This document shows positions 50,367 to 64,000 of a stretch of 64,000 bases of DNA, piece after piece; within the stretch, counting starts at the first letter, position 1, and each line of letters opens with the position of its first letter. The notes beneath the pieces are model-generated. The model ran no database searches. It was not told the origin of the DNA and saw only the letters and a program-made list of their open reading frames with translations. A program made the translations under genes and the position numbers. The DNA is from Antennarius striatus (taxonomy: Eukaryota > Chordata > Actinopteri > Lophiiformes > Antennariidae), in contig NC_090785.1 in NCBI RefSeq assembly GCF_040054535.1, forward strand, positions 7,251,501 to 7,315,500, given 5' to 3'.

Positions 50367-51104
50367 CTGTATTTATAAGTGGGCCACAAAATCACACATT
50401 CCATCCATCCTGCTGTTGGAGAACTGACATTGTCCTAGCATGTAAGACTATAGAACTTAGAGGCTTGAAATAACAACTGCAGACTTTACTTGCTGTTTCT
50501 TCCAAATAATACTGATAATAACGGTGAAGTTAGCTCAATGCATGTTGTAGAAATGCCGTCTCTGGTTTCTTATTGTATTGCGGCATATTAATTAGGTTAA
50601 AGGGTATTCAAACATGAGCTTCACGGCTGCAGACATAACACACTGAAGGACTAAGGGATTAACAATCCAGGAAAATTCAGGGTCCTCAGCAGTTAATGAG
50701 CCGTTTAGAAAGCAAGGAAACGGTTGAATAATATTTCTCGTGTTGCTTTGTAGAGCTCATATTGAATTATGACACGAAAAAATGTCAAATGTACTGGTTT
50801 ATGTGCTTCAACTTTACTTGTCTTGAGTTTCTGTGCTACCTAATCGGCCAGAGATCAAAATTCGTATTTCCTGACAAGTGGCCAATGTTACAAAAAAAAA
50901 GTCTGTAAGCGTGAAGCTTAACAAACGTGTAGATGCTGAAACATCCAGGACAGAGCTGCTAATATCAGTCTGCACTCCGATGTAGAAGAATCCAACGCTG
51001 CCTGTTGGACAGAAATGCAGAGGATGTGCTATTGTGTCAATGCTTTTTCCAAATGAAGTAACCTCACAAAATGTAATTATCTCAGATATAAGCCTAGAGG
51101 GAAT

Positions 51105-51138
51105 TGTGTGTGTGTGTGTGTCTGTGTGTGTGTGTGTG
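51105..51138. repeat. Interrupted (GT)n microsatellite
   Basis: GT run of 34 bases with one TC interruption near 51121. Confidence 0.9.
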
Positions 51139-54100
51139 GCAAGTTATCTGTCCGCAGCTGATCTCACATCCTGCCAGGCCAAGATATTTTTTGTGCATAT
51201 TTAAGACCGAATTCCCAAGGACATCTCATGGTTATGAGGATTCGCAATTTCTGAAAAACCCTTCAGTTAATTATTTATTTATTGTTGTCGACTTTTTATT
51301 TAGTCTGATCTGGCCTCATACCATCTGCAGCTGACTCATGCCTCCTTTTAACAAGTCGGTAGAGCCACCAAGTGATTTGTTCTTCAATTTTTTTGGCTGT
51401 TATCTATTTGGTTTGTGGACAATCTAAAAAAAAAAAAAAAGACACCAGACATCTCTAAACTCATAGGGTGGCCCTGAAAGAACACATGGAGGGTGGACAA
51501 AACACAAGCAGATGTTCTAAAGCCTATTACAGCATTTTTCAAGACGCAGCGAGGACACAAAGTAGCTGCACACACAGATAAAACATCCTCAGTGCTTACA
51601 GCAGGCTCTTCTGGAAACTTATTATTGTAATAATTTGTGCATGTATTCCAAATGCTGCATATGAAGTCTAATCCGTGCTTCTGTTCTGTCTGTTTGCATA
51701 GACATAACAATCACAGTCAAATTCTCAGGGCCGCTGTAGTCTTTCACTTGCCACAGCTCCATACACACTGATTGAGCGTGGGGAAAAATCTATGATAAAC
51801 AATTAGTGTTTGGGGAAGGGGGTCTGGTAAATAGTGGGCTGTGAGTAAATGCAAAAAGATTTCACCTTCCTTATTTAATTGGTGTTTACCCAGAACTTAC
51901 CTGCTGTAATGAGCCTTTGGGTGTTGGATAATAGAGCATCACGGTGGCATGAGAAGCAGTCTGGGATCCGAGACGATTTACGAACGTGCCTTTTAATTGT
52001 CGATCGTTCCTATAGACAGTCTACCGGGGAAAAGGTTTACCAGATAGGGTCAGCCAGTTGTTTCTGTGCTCCAGTGGTGTAGATAATAACGCTGGATGCA
52101 TTTTGACGCTTCCAGATGTGAAATGTTAATCAAAATGATGGCACTTTGTCAGCAGATCGGTTAAACCCGATGAGGTGGAGGCCTGATGGGGATTTTAGGG
52201 ACGATAATTTAATAACCCATCGCATTTTACCTCGCATGAGGCAATATTTTATTCAGCAGTAATTAATTTTTATTCATCATTAAAGAGGAAGAGTGGGGCC
52301 TTCAGTAAAGTGAGCTTCATTCATTGACAGCAGTTAAGTAGGGTGTTGGTGAGAGGACAGGTCAAAGGTTTTAGTGCTACTGTGACAATATCCCCTCACA
52401 TTTTGATATTCCCACTCATAAACAGCGTGTAGAGCAGCAATGCTCACAGTTTGACTCATTTATTGAAAAGCACACACTCATGTTGTTAGCACCACTACTT
52501 CAGCTATGCATGGAAGGGTATTTACTTAAAGCGTGTGTGGGTGTCTGATGCAATACTCATTTTTTTGTAGGCTATTTCTGTTCTGCCGCTCAGTTAGAAT
52601 TGGCTGTATTTAGGACATTGATGAAAAGAGATGAGGACAAAACGTGGCTTTCTCATATGTGAAAACATTGTCTGTGTGGCTTTCTCCTATCTGAAGGCAT
52701 TGTCTGTGTCATTGGGCTTTCAAAGTGTTTTATCAGCAGAGCACAAAATGGTTGTGTGAAATTTGCTGTGCAGGCTTTACTGAATTGGCAGAAGTCTATT
52801 CTTCTCAAGATGTCTGGCTCAGGGGTGTGGAGTGTTCACCACGCTTACTTTGCTTGCTATGTGTTTCTTTTTTAAATGAAAGAAGTCCATTGATGTGGAT
52901 CTCATCGGGGTTTCAGTCACAGAAGCCTTATTTCACGTTTTATGTCTATCTCGCTGCTCGCTGACACCAGTCGACTTTGAAATGTGACATTAATATGTAA
53001 ATCTGCTATCAAGACCTATTCATAAGTCACACATTTGCAAATGTAAGGAGGATAAGCATCACTTAAGATCAGCACAGTTATCATTTAAAGCTTATGGAGT
53101 AGCTCAACATATTATATAGACTAATTCACTTTCTTGCTAATCACATAAAACTGATACTGTCATGGGACGTTTCTGTTTGTTTAATTTTTGATAATAATCT
53201 ACACGACTTTGAACATGTTTATAAATGTAACTACAGAAATTAAGTTTTACTATGTCCTCCAATAACACTCATTTCAACCCTATAAAGGATAGATCTGTGG
53301 CTAGAGCTAGGAAACAGCTTAGCTTCATGAAAGAATGCAAGAAGGTGGCAAAGGCCAATTCAAAAAGGTTCATTATTTTCCAACAAAGACTATTATATTT
53401 AATATGGACTGCAAAAACTTGCATCATCATAATTTCACTCTGTTTTTTTACCATTTTATGCAGACTATTAATCTATCAGTTGTCACATGGATTCTTGCAG
53501 TTGTGCAAACTGAGCTGTTCTGTTTCTTCTCATCTTTTCACACAGGAGTAAAGTCAGGGTACAGCAGATGGAAGAACTGACAAGGACAGGTAGTAATTTT
53601 CCAGTGGGCGAGCTTGTCCCTTACTAGATGACAAGTGAAACCCGCTTCCTTGCATCATAAAAGATGAGTTAAGCATTCAAGTAAAAGCTAAAGAATGAAC
53701 CGATGCATTTTTGTACATGAAGGAATGGAGATGCTTCTGATCAATCATTATTTACTTTTTTTAAAATACAGCACTTCCCAGCGAATGAAAGGATAGTAAT
53801 ACAGTATGTTTGTGGATCACTAAGGCTACTATCATAGTCCTGCACTGTGAGGTATCTTATTTATATATTGTCTTTATTTATGGCTGCCAATTGATCTCTG
53901 CATAGACGTTTTTTATGTGAAAATCAATACCCTGAGTACATTTGCGTTTCTTATCCTTTCATCCTTGGTTCATTTCATTTCTCAAAATAAAGCTCTTCAG
54001 TATCATTCATCTTTAAATGCCACTTTGTTCTATGGGGAGGTGGTGGGTGCGCTGTAGCCTGCAGATGGAAATGTGGGAGCCGTGTATCTGTCAGCTCCAC

Positions 54101-55035
54101 CATGGTTCCCTTATGAACTCTGGCATTTCAAGGACCTCACCATGAAGCACCAAGCAGCGTCAGGAAGCAATGGCAACGGCACAGAGTCCTCTGACATCAG
54201 GGCTTATGTGACAGCTTGCACAGTTAGCACAAAGACAGGGTTAGCCGGCGTCTGTAGGTCGTACTCCTGACAGATTCAGGTGGAGGGTTGCAGTGCAGTG
54301 ATAAGGAGCAGCTCATTTTAAATTGAACACGACAGCTGTGATTGGACATTAGAAAGGACAGTAAATACCAAATAGTAAGGAATCTATGAAATTGTAAATG
54401 TTTGCTAGATGTAATGTAAATGGGTGTCCAAAGAGGAATTCATCTCCCTTTTTCATACGGACTACCTTTGAAAGACAAAAGTTACATTTTTTGTCTGTCT
54501 GCACACTGTTATGGCCTATCCACTTTTTCTTTTTACATACCTTGTAGTAGAGTTATTTTACATTTTATCTGTGAGACTGTGAGGGAAGCTCAGCTTCCCC
54601 TAAAATATCATAAATTAAATTGTCAAATATGTCGTGTTACGTTAACACTTCATTGACCTCAAATGTGTGGAACACATTCATCTCAAAGACTAGATTACAT
54701 TTAGAGGACGAGTGTCTTTTCACCTCAGTGGGACCACATGAAACAGTTTCTCCATGTTGACTAGAGGATTGGTTGAAAGGCTGAATCCTTTTTTGATTGA
54801 CAGTTATTTTGAGTTATGGAGCATCACTTGAGTGTTGGGAGCTCAGGCTTTCCAAGTGAAGTCAAAAGACAACCTGGAATCCATTTCTTGGTATTTGCCA
54901 TTGGTTTACATTGTTAATTTCTTACACTCCAAATAAAATATACTTATATTATTTCCTTGTTTCAGTTTAATGTTGTTTTGCTAGTTTTTTGAATCATTCG
55001 TACAGTTGGCTAAGTGAAAATGAACTAGTCACAAG
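51139..55035. other. Noncoding stretch, nothing recognised
   Basis: AT-rich. An AT-rich patch with many TAAT cores near 52200-52290 could be a homeodomain-bound enhancer; no coding exon is supported. Confidence 0.45.
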
Positions 55036-55654
55036 ATGCACACAATGGCAAACAATGCTAATACTGTATTGTCAACCTTATTTTGGCCATTTGGCAGTCT
55101 TCCATATGTTCCTTCCATTTTGCCTAGAAATGCTCCTACGAAATTGAATTTCACATCATGGATAGTGAGCACTCTGGCAAACAACTATGGCGGCGTTCTT
55201 CAGACTTTTGATAACATCATTGCAGATGTTATCAGATGGATGGTGAAATATTGGATTATGCCAAATGTTTCCTAATGAAACTGAATGATTTTGTGTTCCT
55301 GTTGTGTTCATGTTCATGTAATGAACAAATCTTGAGAGTGATGCAGTCTTTCACATCGGGCAGCAGAGGGATATGGATGTTCTGTACTGCAAGAAAAGAA
55401 TTGAGTCTCTTCTTGCTTTTTTAAAAGAGAGGAGGTCAGAGGGGGCTTTCCAAGCTCTTTATGCCAACGCCTCGGGTCTCACATCCGACCCACGAGATGA
55501 GTCCATGAGAAAGCAGTTTTTCAGGATCCCCAGGAATGCTACAAAAATGTACATGGCCTTGGTAATTTTCATTCAAGGGTTATCTGAATTGACTGTTACT
55601 CAAACTATTGTACAGAATTCAGTAACAATTTTATACATAATTTTTATGGTTTAG
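55036..55654 (+). other. Two adjacent + strand frames, possibly a transposase remnant
   Basis: Frames at 55036-55275 (79 codons) and 55373-55654 (93 codons) lie end to end with one short gap. The second contains LYCKKRIESLLAFLKERRSE and FQALYANASGL, a helical stretch of the kind seen in hAT-type transposases. I cannot confirm this. There is no GT/AG pair that joins them cleanly. A decayed DNA transposon is more likely than a host gene. Confidence 0.25.
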
Positions 55655-58254
55655 TAAGGTCTGTTTCTTTATTATACATACATTATACATCGTACTTATA
55701 CTACACATTTAACTAACACCAATTTTCATGATGGCTAGGTCTAACATCTTTATCCTTGGATACAAATTTCTTAATTTACCTTTGCAACAAGTCAAAGTTA
55801 AAGCAAAATATTCGTATTATGTTTACCCATTGCAATTTTAATGGAAATTGCTTAATTAAAATAGTCTAATAATACATGGTGTCGTATTCAGTATACATAA
55901 AAAAGCCCATATGAATAAAGATGCTGTCATATATCTTGCTTCAGGAAGACATAATTACCTTTGCTTTTGATATAAAATAAGTAAATATAATGATGCTACT
56001 AAAACAAGCTGGCTTCATCTGGATTAGAAGGATTGGTATTGTAGTTAAAAATGGAGGAGAGTATTTCTTTAACGTTGTATGAAGCTGGCACAAACAAAAA
56101 TTGATGACTGATACTCAGCAATATTTCGCTAGAATCTGGACAAAAATGTCATTCTGAAGTGTGTTCTTTGGGATTGATGGTGCTTGTCTATGTGCTGTGT
56201 AAATCATGGTCAGTTCTTTATTGTGTGGGCATGAGGATAAGTTAAGATGCCTGGCTACTGTACAACAAATATACACAATAGTGCTCAACTTTCAGTGAAG
56301 ACTAATATTAGCATAAAGTGGTTTTTCCAACATATTTTTCCTGCATGTGTGGGTGATGTGGCTAATAGCTTCTGTGGAGTCGGAGGTGTGAAAAAAAGAA
56401 ACAGTGCAGGTGGTTTGGCAGAAGCTCTTGCCTGAATCCTACATTACATTTAAGAGATTAAAGTTTGATATTTGCAGCTGAAGCTTGAGTTTGTAGAACT
56501 TTGTGCCCACATCACACGTTATGTAATCATTTTAAATTGATTTCATTGAAACAGGCAAGAATATTGGTATTGGGTGACAGCAAGTAATTATTCTCACTGA
56601 CAATGTTTTTAAAATTGTTTCTTTAAAGGGGTCATATTATGAAAAACACATTTTTAGATAGATCCACAACAGTACTGATAAGGTCAGGCAACAGTGGCAG
56701 TAATGAAAAAATATATTCCCTTTTTATACGGTTCAGAATGTCTCGTATGTTTTGTGCTCACTACACGGGTGTGATGGGGGTGGAAACAGTGCAGAATAAA
56801 TGCTTGTTTAAAAGGAGAGGCGACGAGGTGAGACAGCAACGTCTTGTCCTCGCACACCTTGGAAATTCAACTAGTAGTATTTAGAAGCTAACTCAAAGGG
56901 GAAGAAAATTAAATCAGCAGAAACGGACAAAAGCAATAGCAGCAGGGATTGTAAATGTTTTTATCATGTGAATTTTTTTCTAAAAGCTGCTCGACACATA
57001 CTCAGACGTATCATTTCATTGGAAAAGATTGTGTTTATGATGACAAAAAAGGCAAGTAACTGTGGAAATCTATAATATGAATGTATATTTTAACAATACT
57101 AGGCTACAATTTATCTAGCGATATTTTTATTAAACTAGTTCCATCATTAGCCACCATGTTCAAACTACATTTAGCTTTATTTTGGTTTGCGCCCACTTTT
57201 TAGGATTTTTAAAAAATTATTTTATTATTTTGGCTGAAAACACCTACCTGTTAAACTGGTTGGTAAGATTGGAGGTTGAAGGCTGGGAGACAAAATCAAT
57301 GGTCTAAAAGCATCCAAAAAGCTCCTTGGAGCTGAACAACCCTATCGACAGACAAGAACGTCGATACTAGACGACTCTGTATAAGCCCTGGATTACATTT
57401 AAACACAGTGTGTAGCTTTTGCTGCTCGGGGTGTCCAAATTACAACATCGAACAAGGACACATAGGAGTAATGGTCATCACATCCATTATGTGACAAATT
57501 CCATCTATTAATTAAAATATTCCCACATTCATTGTTGAAAATGTCAGTTTCATTATCAAACCCCTTCTCCTTTGTCATTGACCAATCTATTGACGGACAT
57601 GACCTAATCAATAAAATTCCATACCTCATGTCCTTGCTACCTTTTAGTCAGCCACATTCTCACATAGTTAAAAAGCTGTGAGAAAAGAGAGGATCAAAGG
57701 TATGAAGAATCTAAACATGACAGGAAAAACGACAGCAAGATGACAAATGAGGCTAAAGGAAAAATACAAAAATGAAGGGATGAATTTAAGAGTTTAAGGT
57801 GGAATGATGATTAAAAAAAAGAGCATCAGAATAAACAGCAAAGAGGGACCAGGGAGGAGATGCTGTTATCTTTTATTATTAGCATCTTTTAAAACCAGCA
57901 TCACATCAGTCGATGTAACTAGGCACCAGATAATTGATACCACATTTATTGTACAAAAAGCAGAAAGAAGCATCAGCCCCCTCAAGTCATTGTAGGTAAT
58001 TAATTCTATCAAAGACATTTCATTTAATGAGATTCCTGGATCCTATTTATCAAAGGTGAAGGAGAGACGTGACAGCTTTGAATGCTACATTCATGCTTTT
58101 TTGATGAAATGTTGTTGAAATGTCACCTTAAAAAGTGCAATGGCCCTTTGTAGCAGTGATATACAGTATGTATATGCAAGGTCACCATGGCTAAGAGCGT
58201 AGTATAACTTTGAGATACAAGCCTATGTGATTCTTTATAGCAGTAGAAATAATT
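55655..58254. other. Noncoding stretch, nothing recognised
   Basis: AT-rich with short unrelated frames only. Confidence 0.5.
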
Positions 58255-58412
58255 CTGTGATGAACTGGTGCTTTGCCCAGGGTGTACCGCGCCTCTCGCC
58301 CGTAGTCTGCTGGGATAGGCACCAGCGTTACTCGTAACCCAGAATCAGACATGCGGCTGAAGACGAGACCATTATAACTTCAAGAAGTTGTATGAATGAA
58401 TGAATGCAGTTT
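58255..58412 (+). mobile_element. High-copy teleost repeat, 3' part
   Basis: Contains CCCAGGGTGTACCGCGCCTC, TCTCGCCCGTAGTCTGCTGG and GGGATAGGCACCAGCG, then an ATGAATGAATGAATG tail. It is the 3' portion of the element at 46290-46605, better preserved in this part. Confidence 0.7.
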
Positions 58413-61034
58413 ATTGGAGAATGCATAGGGACTGTTTGATTCTTGACATGACACGTTGAGTTGTTAAGATTATTGCGACATTGTTTCACACATTTTAAAG
58501 CTTCTTGCCTGAATTGGATCAGGGATAAAAAATATTCACAATCAGGTCATATTTAGTCACATTGATGGACTTCATTCCTTCCTCTCCAATTCTGTCTTAA
58601 AAGTAATTTTGACAAGGAACATAAATGAACATGCCTTTAATAAAATGACAGATTTTGCAGATATGACCTATGTTGAAAGCATAGGGGATAAAGAAAATAG
58701 ACAACAACACAAAACTAACCCAGAAATGCTTGTTCGCAGACATTTAAATGCAGTGTTATATAAAAAGGCTGATAATCCAAAGTCGATCAGGGTTAGGCTA
58801 CTCAACTCATGAAGAGAGTCTAAAGTAACTCATCATTTCCTACTGCAGTACTTACTTACAATTCCTTTGTAAGTACATGGTATTTAATACTGTTTTGTAA
58901 AGTGTTAACATTTGGTGAAAGGTACAGAATGTTCTGCTTTGAACAGAATTCTGGGCTAACGTCACGGAAACTCCAATGTTTTCATAATTCTTTGTTACAG
59001 CTATTCTTAGTAGCTATATTAGTAATTCTTTCAACCATAAATATTTATATCTTGATGTAAAAAAAAATAGGCCAGTCCTTCTACTTTGGAAAATAAGGAT
59101 CTTATAACAGTAACATATGTATATGCCCATATATGCCTGTATATGTAATGTATATCTAACATTCATCTACCAGTATTTGAAGTAGTTATGCCTTTGTTTC
59201 TTATTTAATGTTCTTCATTTAGAGAAATAAATAGTTCAGTATCAATCTCAATCAATCACTCAGGTTGATATGGCTTTGATCAAAAGTAGCATGTTGTAAC
59301 CTTTCAACCACCATTAGATAAAAATCTGCTGGAGGTATCAGAAAGACGATTATGGCGAGCGATAAAACCAGATCGAGATCACAGAGAGAGGAGGGTGATC
59401 ATCAGGGGGCGGATGCTGACCTGCAATAAAATGGACCTGGATCACCTCTGTAAGACTGTCACATAAAGCTGGTGACCTCTCCTAAAAGTGAAAGCCTTCT
59501 CATTGATTAAACAGCACACACTTCTACAGCTGCTTCATAAAAATGCAGTTAGATATAATGGCTTTTTACAGGGAGTGGTGCAAAATGCTGAGACTAGGGG
59601 CATACCCACCAGATCTAATCTTAAAGCGTTTTTTAGTTCACCAAACGGTCATTTTACAGAAGTTTATGTATGCAGAATACATACAAGACAGCAAAAAACA
59701 ACTGTAAAATGGTCTTGTTGATGTTTTAAAGCAGTAAGGTTGGTGGGGTGTGTTAATACTGGAACAGTGCCTAAGGGCAACATCCACCAGAAGCTTATGG
59801 GAAGGTGGAGACATAAAGGGAGACGTTTACAATGTTATGTAGAAGAAAAAGCTTTTTTAAAAAAAATCGTCACTAAGAACTTGTGTTTTATTGGCATTTG
59901 ATTGTCCGTCAGTAGGATAATTTAATAAATTATGAACAAATGTTGATGATTATAAGGATCGTCATGTGGATTAAAGATTATTTTAAGGGATTTTTTTATA
60001 GGGTTAGTATAATATTTTTTACTTTCAACTTTACAGATCATCCTAACAAAGTTTGGATATAAACCACACACTGACAATGCCATACGAAAACATTTTATTC
60101 AGAGTAATATTATAAATTTGGACCCAAAATATTTTACCTTATTTTTAGTTATTTATCCACAGTTAAATCACTTCTCAAAACTATCCTGTTCAATTATGCT
60201 TTTAACTTTGTGCAATTTGTTTGTGGCTAGCTTTTAGCAGCTTCTATCTATATTTTTAAATTATTGATGCCTTTTATTAATGTGTTTTTTGGATTTAAAA
60301 AAAAATTGCCATATGAAAAATATAAATCTGAACAAAACACTACTATCCTATTAAATTATTCCGTTGGTTCCTGAAATTGCCTTGAATAACTGAAAACTCT
60401 TCAGTACACATCTAAGCAGACTGACCAGAATGTTTTGCATTGACTCTGCACCATAATGACAGCATGCAAAGCTTATCCATCAACAGTTATATCAGCAAGT
60501 CCAACATATGTGTTAGCATTTATCTGTTAATAGTGTTTAACTCAACCCTGTTGTCGATACTGGAGGAGGAATGTTGTGGAAATGATAATTATTTAAGAGG
60601 AGCTGTAAAATTATGTGTTTATCTCTCTCAAGCGGTGATGACTGTGCATCTGTTAAGAGGAATCTTTCTGTTTCTTCTGTGCCACTTCAGCTACATCTGT
60701 AAGACGGCACGTAAGTAATCATAACCCATTACCGTCTGGAGCACTCGAGTCCTTATACACTCTAACTGTAAAAAGCTGAGGTGAAATCTGAACATATTTC
60801 TGCTCCATTAATGTCACAGGGTGATTTGTTGTAGTGTGAAGCATGTTAGTAAAAGAATACTAGTATTTACAGGAATTTGCTGTAAACTGAACCATGTACA
60901 GCAGAGAATTGCAGAAAAGAAAATATAAGTATGGGAACTTTATTGACAAAATTGTTACTGGGATTATGTTGTCATTTTCCAACACTACAGTGATGACAGT
61001 GCTCTGAATTATCCATAGGTGTAAATATGAGTGC
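58413..61034. other. Noncoding stretch, nothing recognised
   Basis: AT-rich; the + frame at 60440-60718 has no motif or splice support. Confidence 0.5.
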
Positions 61035-61180
61035 AAATGGTTGTTTCTCACTCTGTGTTGACCCCATGATGAACTGCCATCCAACATCACCCAATGGCAA
61101 CAAGTATAGGCTCCAGTCCCCTCGCAACCTTGTAAGTGGTGCTCCGGCCCTATAGAAAAAAGATGGATGGAGTGTATCAT
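61035..61180 (+). mobile_element. High-copy teleost repeat, decayed 3' part
   Basis: GATGAACTGCCATCC, GTATAGGCTCCAGTCCCCTC and a GAAAAAAGATGGATGGA end follow the same order as the 58255-58412 copy but with more changes. Confidence 0.5.
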
Positions 61181-62869
61181 GCTTCTGGTCCTTCAAATAA
61201 ATAGTGATGTCCTAGTCAGCCTTTACAATGATAAATAAGATCAGTTGGGTGTCAGCCGATGTAAAATGTGTGAGAAACACCATTATAGGCAGTAAAGATG
61301 AACAAATTTGTGGGTAAAATGATTTAAATCTAAACAAAACTTTTGCTAAAAGGCTAAATGAAACAAATATCATCAAACAAGACATAGCAGCTCTAAATCA
61401 CTTTTGAATCACATGTAAAAGCTATGTTATGGTTATGTGGGATATTTTCATAATAAAGTGAAATTTCCACATGCTTACACAAGATGGGGTTCGCACAGCA
61501 CTCAACACACACTTTATTTGTTTATTACCGATCATGTAAGATCTCAAAATAGGGCACACCACACTTGATCGCAAAGGATAGGGTAATAGTCAAGCTCTTC
61601 CAAACCTCAGAAACCTTGTCCATTTTATCATTGATTAATAAAACCTTTTGATAACATTTGTTGCATTATTGACTCTCCACTTCAACCAGCATAAAGGTTC
61701 TGGGTAAAGATCCACTAAAGGCTGACTGGGTAACACAGAGCCTTGGTGTACGTAGTCGATCCAGCAGTTAGGTAAAAGATTTTTCTAAATGTAAAGGAGA
61801 AATTACACTCAAAACACAACATCGCAGGCTCACTGGAGCTGCAGGCTGGTGGTAACATGTCTTGTGTTTGCTTGCATCATGCTTTTATTGTGGAGGAAAT
61901 CAACCCAACCTTTTGCTGGTGATAAGGTTGCTTCATGTGCGAAGGCAACACCAACCCTGCAAAAGTCGGGATGCAGCCATCCATACTAGAGTTGGGTGCG
62001 ACATAGTTTTGTTATTCATCATCATCTTTACCCAGAGGGGTAGGCCTCGCTCTAACTGTATACAGCTTCAGCAGCATTCATAAGGAACTATAAAGATGTG
62101 TTCCTTGTTTTGAAAGAGTCAAGGCCATCTTTGGTATGAATAATGGAGAGAAAGCGATGTAAAAGAAAAGCAGCAGCATGGACTCAGAAACCGAGAGACC
62201 TGTTTAGGGATGGACACTGTGTGTCTCGCCACCTGTGCCACCAAGCTGCTTTGCTAGATATGGGGAGATGTTTATTTAGCTTTATGCTCACACTCTCGGT
62301 GACAGTTAAATTGAAAGAAATGTAAGAACTCTTGTATTGTTCTCATACATCATGTTTTTTTTGTGTGAACTTATTGTAATTTTTAGAAGAAATAAGTGGT
62401 TGTGTTGGTGAATATTTCTGCTGCACTTAATGAAAGACTGGAAGGAGTGACTGAAGCTTAAATTGGAAAAGTTATTAAGAGGTTTTATCTGTTCAAAATG
62501 AAAATGAGTGGACAGCTACTTTTGAGCATCTGTGCAATGCAAACCCATTGCACAGATGTTGCCAACATTTGCTCATTAGTACATAAGACGAGGTAGGCTT
62601 AAGAAAACATTATTAGTTAAGGCATTTGTCTCGAATCCCATTCTGACCCAACAATGTTGGCACATTAACCAATTGATCACAAAAGTGACTACATTTCATT
62701 GTGAACATTAATGAGACATTTCATTGCAATTGTTAAGATTTATTATTTCACTCGCGTGTATAAAATACACACCAAGCTTAGTGATTTGTATTACAGCTTT
62801 AATTTCTTAACTGTTTTATCGGCGCAGTGTTCTACTTCATACCAAGAGCTCCAGGAGGTCTATTAATGA
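61181..62869. other. Noncoding stretch, nothing recognised
   Basis: No supported exon, RNA gene or clear repeat. Confidence 0.5.
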
Positions 62870-62935
62870 AAATGAATTTGAATTTTATATAACACTTTAT
62901 TCTAGAGACTCAAGGCACTTCACAGTGATTCCGTT
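62870..62935 (-). mobile_element. Short LINE-like tail, minus orientation
   Basis: GAATTTGAATTTTATATAAC then ACTCAAGGCACTTCACAGTG: the reverse of a common teleost LINE 3' end (CACTGTAAAGTGCCTTGAG...AAATTCAAATTC). Confidence 0.45.
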
Positions 62936-64000
62936 ATTCATGTACAACATCTGAGCATCTTTCAGATGCTCACAGGTTGTATGTCTGCCGTTATATTGAC
63001 CTATTCACCTTAACATCGCGTCCTCATTCCAACACCCTGAGCATCAGTACTCTGCTGTAACAGCCTGCACATGTTTTCTGGCAAAATCTTCTAAAAGATG
63101 TGCAGATTTTCTCCCATTCAGGAGAAGGGGCATCAGTAAGACAGACCTAATGATGTCAGGTGATACTAGCTGACAGGAAGTGGGTGTTAGAGTCAGTACT
63201 GGACTTAAGATGAGGTTGAAGTCACATGATTTCTCTGCTTAATAACCAGTTATGTTCCCCTACAGTAAATTTCGATGACCATTGTTTTATGGACCTTGGG
63301 TTATACATGCTGAAATGGGAAATCACAAACATGCTCCATCAACCTGGTGCTTTTACAGTTGCCTTCTCATTAACCTGTGTTACGCACGTAGTTACACACT
63401 AATGGCAATGACATAGTAAAGCCAGGTGTTGAAGTAGTGATGGCAAATCAAAGATGCAATTGAACCACTGATCCTGGTATTATGACCTTTGCCAAAAGTT
63501 TTATATCTTATTGGTTAGGATAATTTAAATTTATAGAAAATACTGTAAACAAATGTAGAAAATAGATTGTGTAGTTTTTGTCTTTGTGGTAAACATAAAT
63601 TATCTTTTCAGTCAAAGTCTGTTACATTTCATTTAGATTTGTGTGGCTGCACTTCCCCCAGTGAAGCTAAAAGCAGGTATTAAAATAAACTGAATTGATC
63701 TGGAAGGCACTTCAGAAAATGCTGTTGGACAAATGGGAACTTCCAGTTCTATTAAGGCCGGTGCAAAAAAAAAAGAAACAGACACCACAATAGAATGAAA
63801 CCATTAATGGTCTTATCTTAACAACCAAATTACACTGAAGGAACCCACACAATAGCTGTAAAGGTCAAACTCTCAGTTTACAGTTCGTGGCAGGTGAATT
63901 ACACGGGTCAAGTCTGCTGCTGGTTAACAGTATAACCCCAAAGGTCTGTCCTGTTAAGTGCATAGAGATGGCTTTTGTTTCAGTGTGCACTTGGACTCTC
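62936..64000. other. Noncoding stretch to the window end
   Basis: No coding exon recognised. If the drp2 assignment of the CpG block is right, its first coding exon lies beyond the window. Confidence 0.45.

Noticed and set aside
26047..64000. A new multi-gene or defence-like system in the long noncoding stretch
   Set aside because: I looked on both strands for linked frames, regular repeat-spacer arrays and RNA genes and found only common teleost repeats and isolated short frames.

Overview
The window is nuclear DNA of a bony fish, probably a percomorph teleost. The genes have GT-AG introns. The spaces between them hold typical teleost repeats: LINE 3' ends ending in 'GGGATAAATAAAG'-type tails, tRNA-derived SINEs, TA-flanked MITEs and long (GT)n runs. 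Species cannot be told from the sequence.

The left 24 kb carries three protein genes, all on the + strand. arl13a (coding span 5111-7405, 9 coding exons, 411 aa predicted) is an Arl13-family ciliary small GTPase. tmem35a/NACHO (8950-10137, 2 exons, 161 aa) is an ER chaperone for nicotinic acetylcholine receptors. cenpi (11978-23804, 20 exons, 723 aa) is the Mis6-family subunit of the inner kinetochore. I assembled each gene by hand from splice sites; every exon junction keeps frame and the products align with my recollection of the human proteins. The order and orientation match human Xq22.1 (ARL13A, TMEM35A, CENPI, DRP2), except that TRMT2B, which lies between ARL13A and TMEM35A in human, is absent here. 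The three genes do not act in one pathway; the link is ancestral synteny.

From about 25.38 to 26.05 kb there is a CpG-rich promoter-like block ending in a good splice donor on the + strand. By position it is probably the first, noncoding exon of drp2. No exon that I can assign to drp2 appears in the remaining 38 kb, so that stretch is either a very long first intron or intergenic DNA.

The right 38 kb (26.05-64 kb) is AT-rich and has no gene I can support. It holds a decayed Tc1/mariner transposase, two MITE-like elements with TA flanks, the 3' ends of two or three LINE families, a clear tRNA-type SINE, four copies of another high-copy teleost repeat, microsatellites and a small minisatellite split by a MITE. 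I found no sign of an undescribed multi-gene system. The most useful leads are a possible alternative 3' exon in cenpi, alternative C-termini in arl13a, promoter motif clusters, and the orphan CpG promoter.
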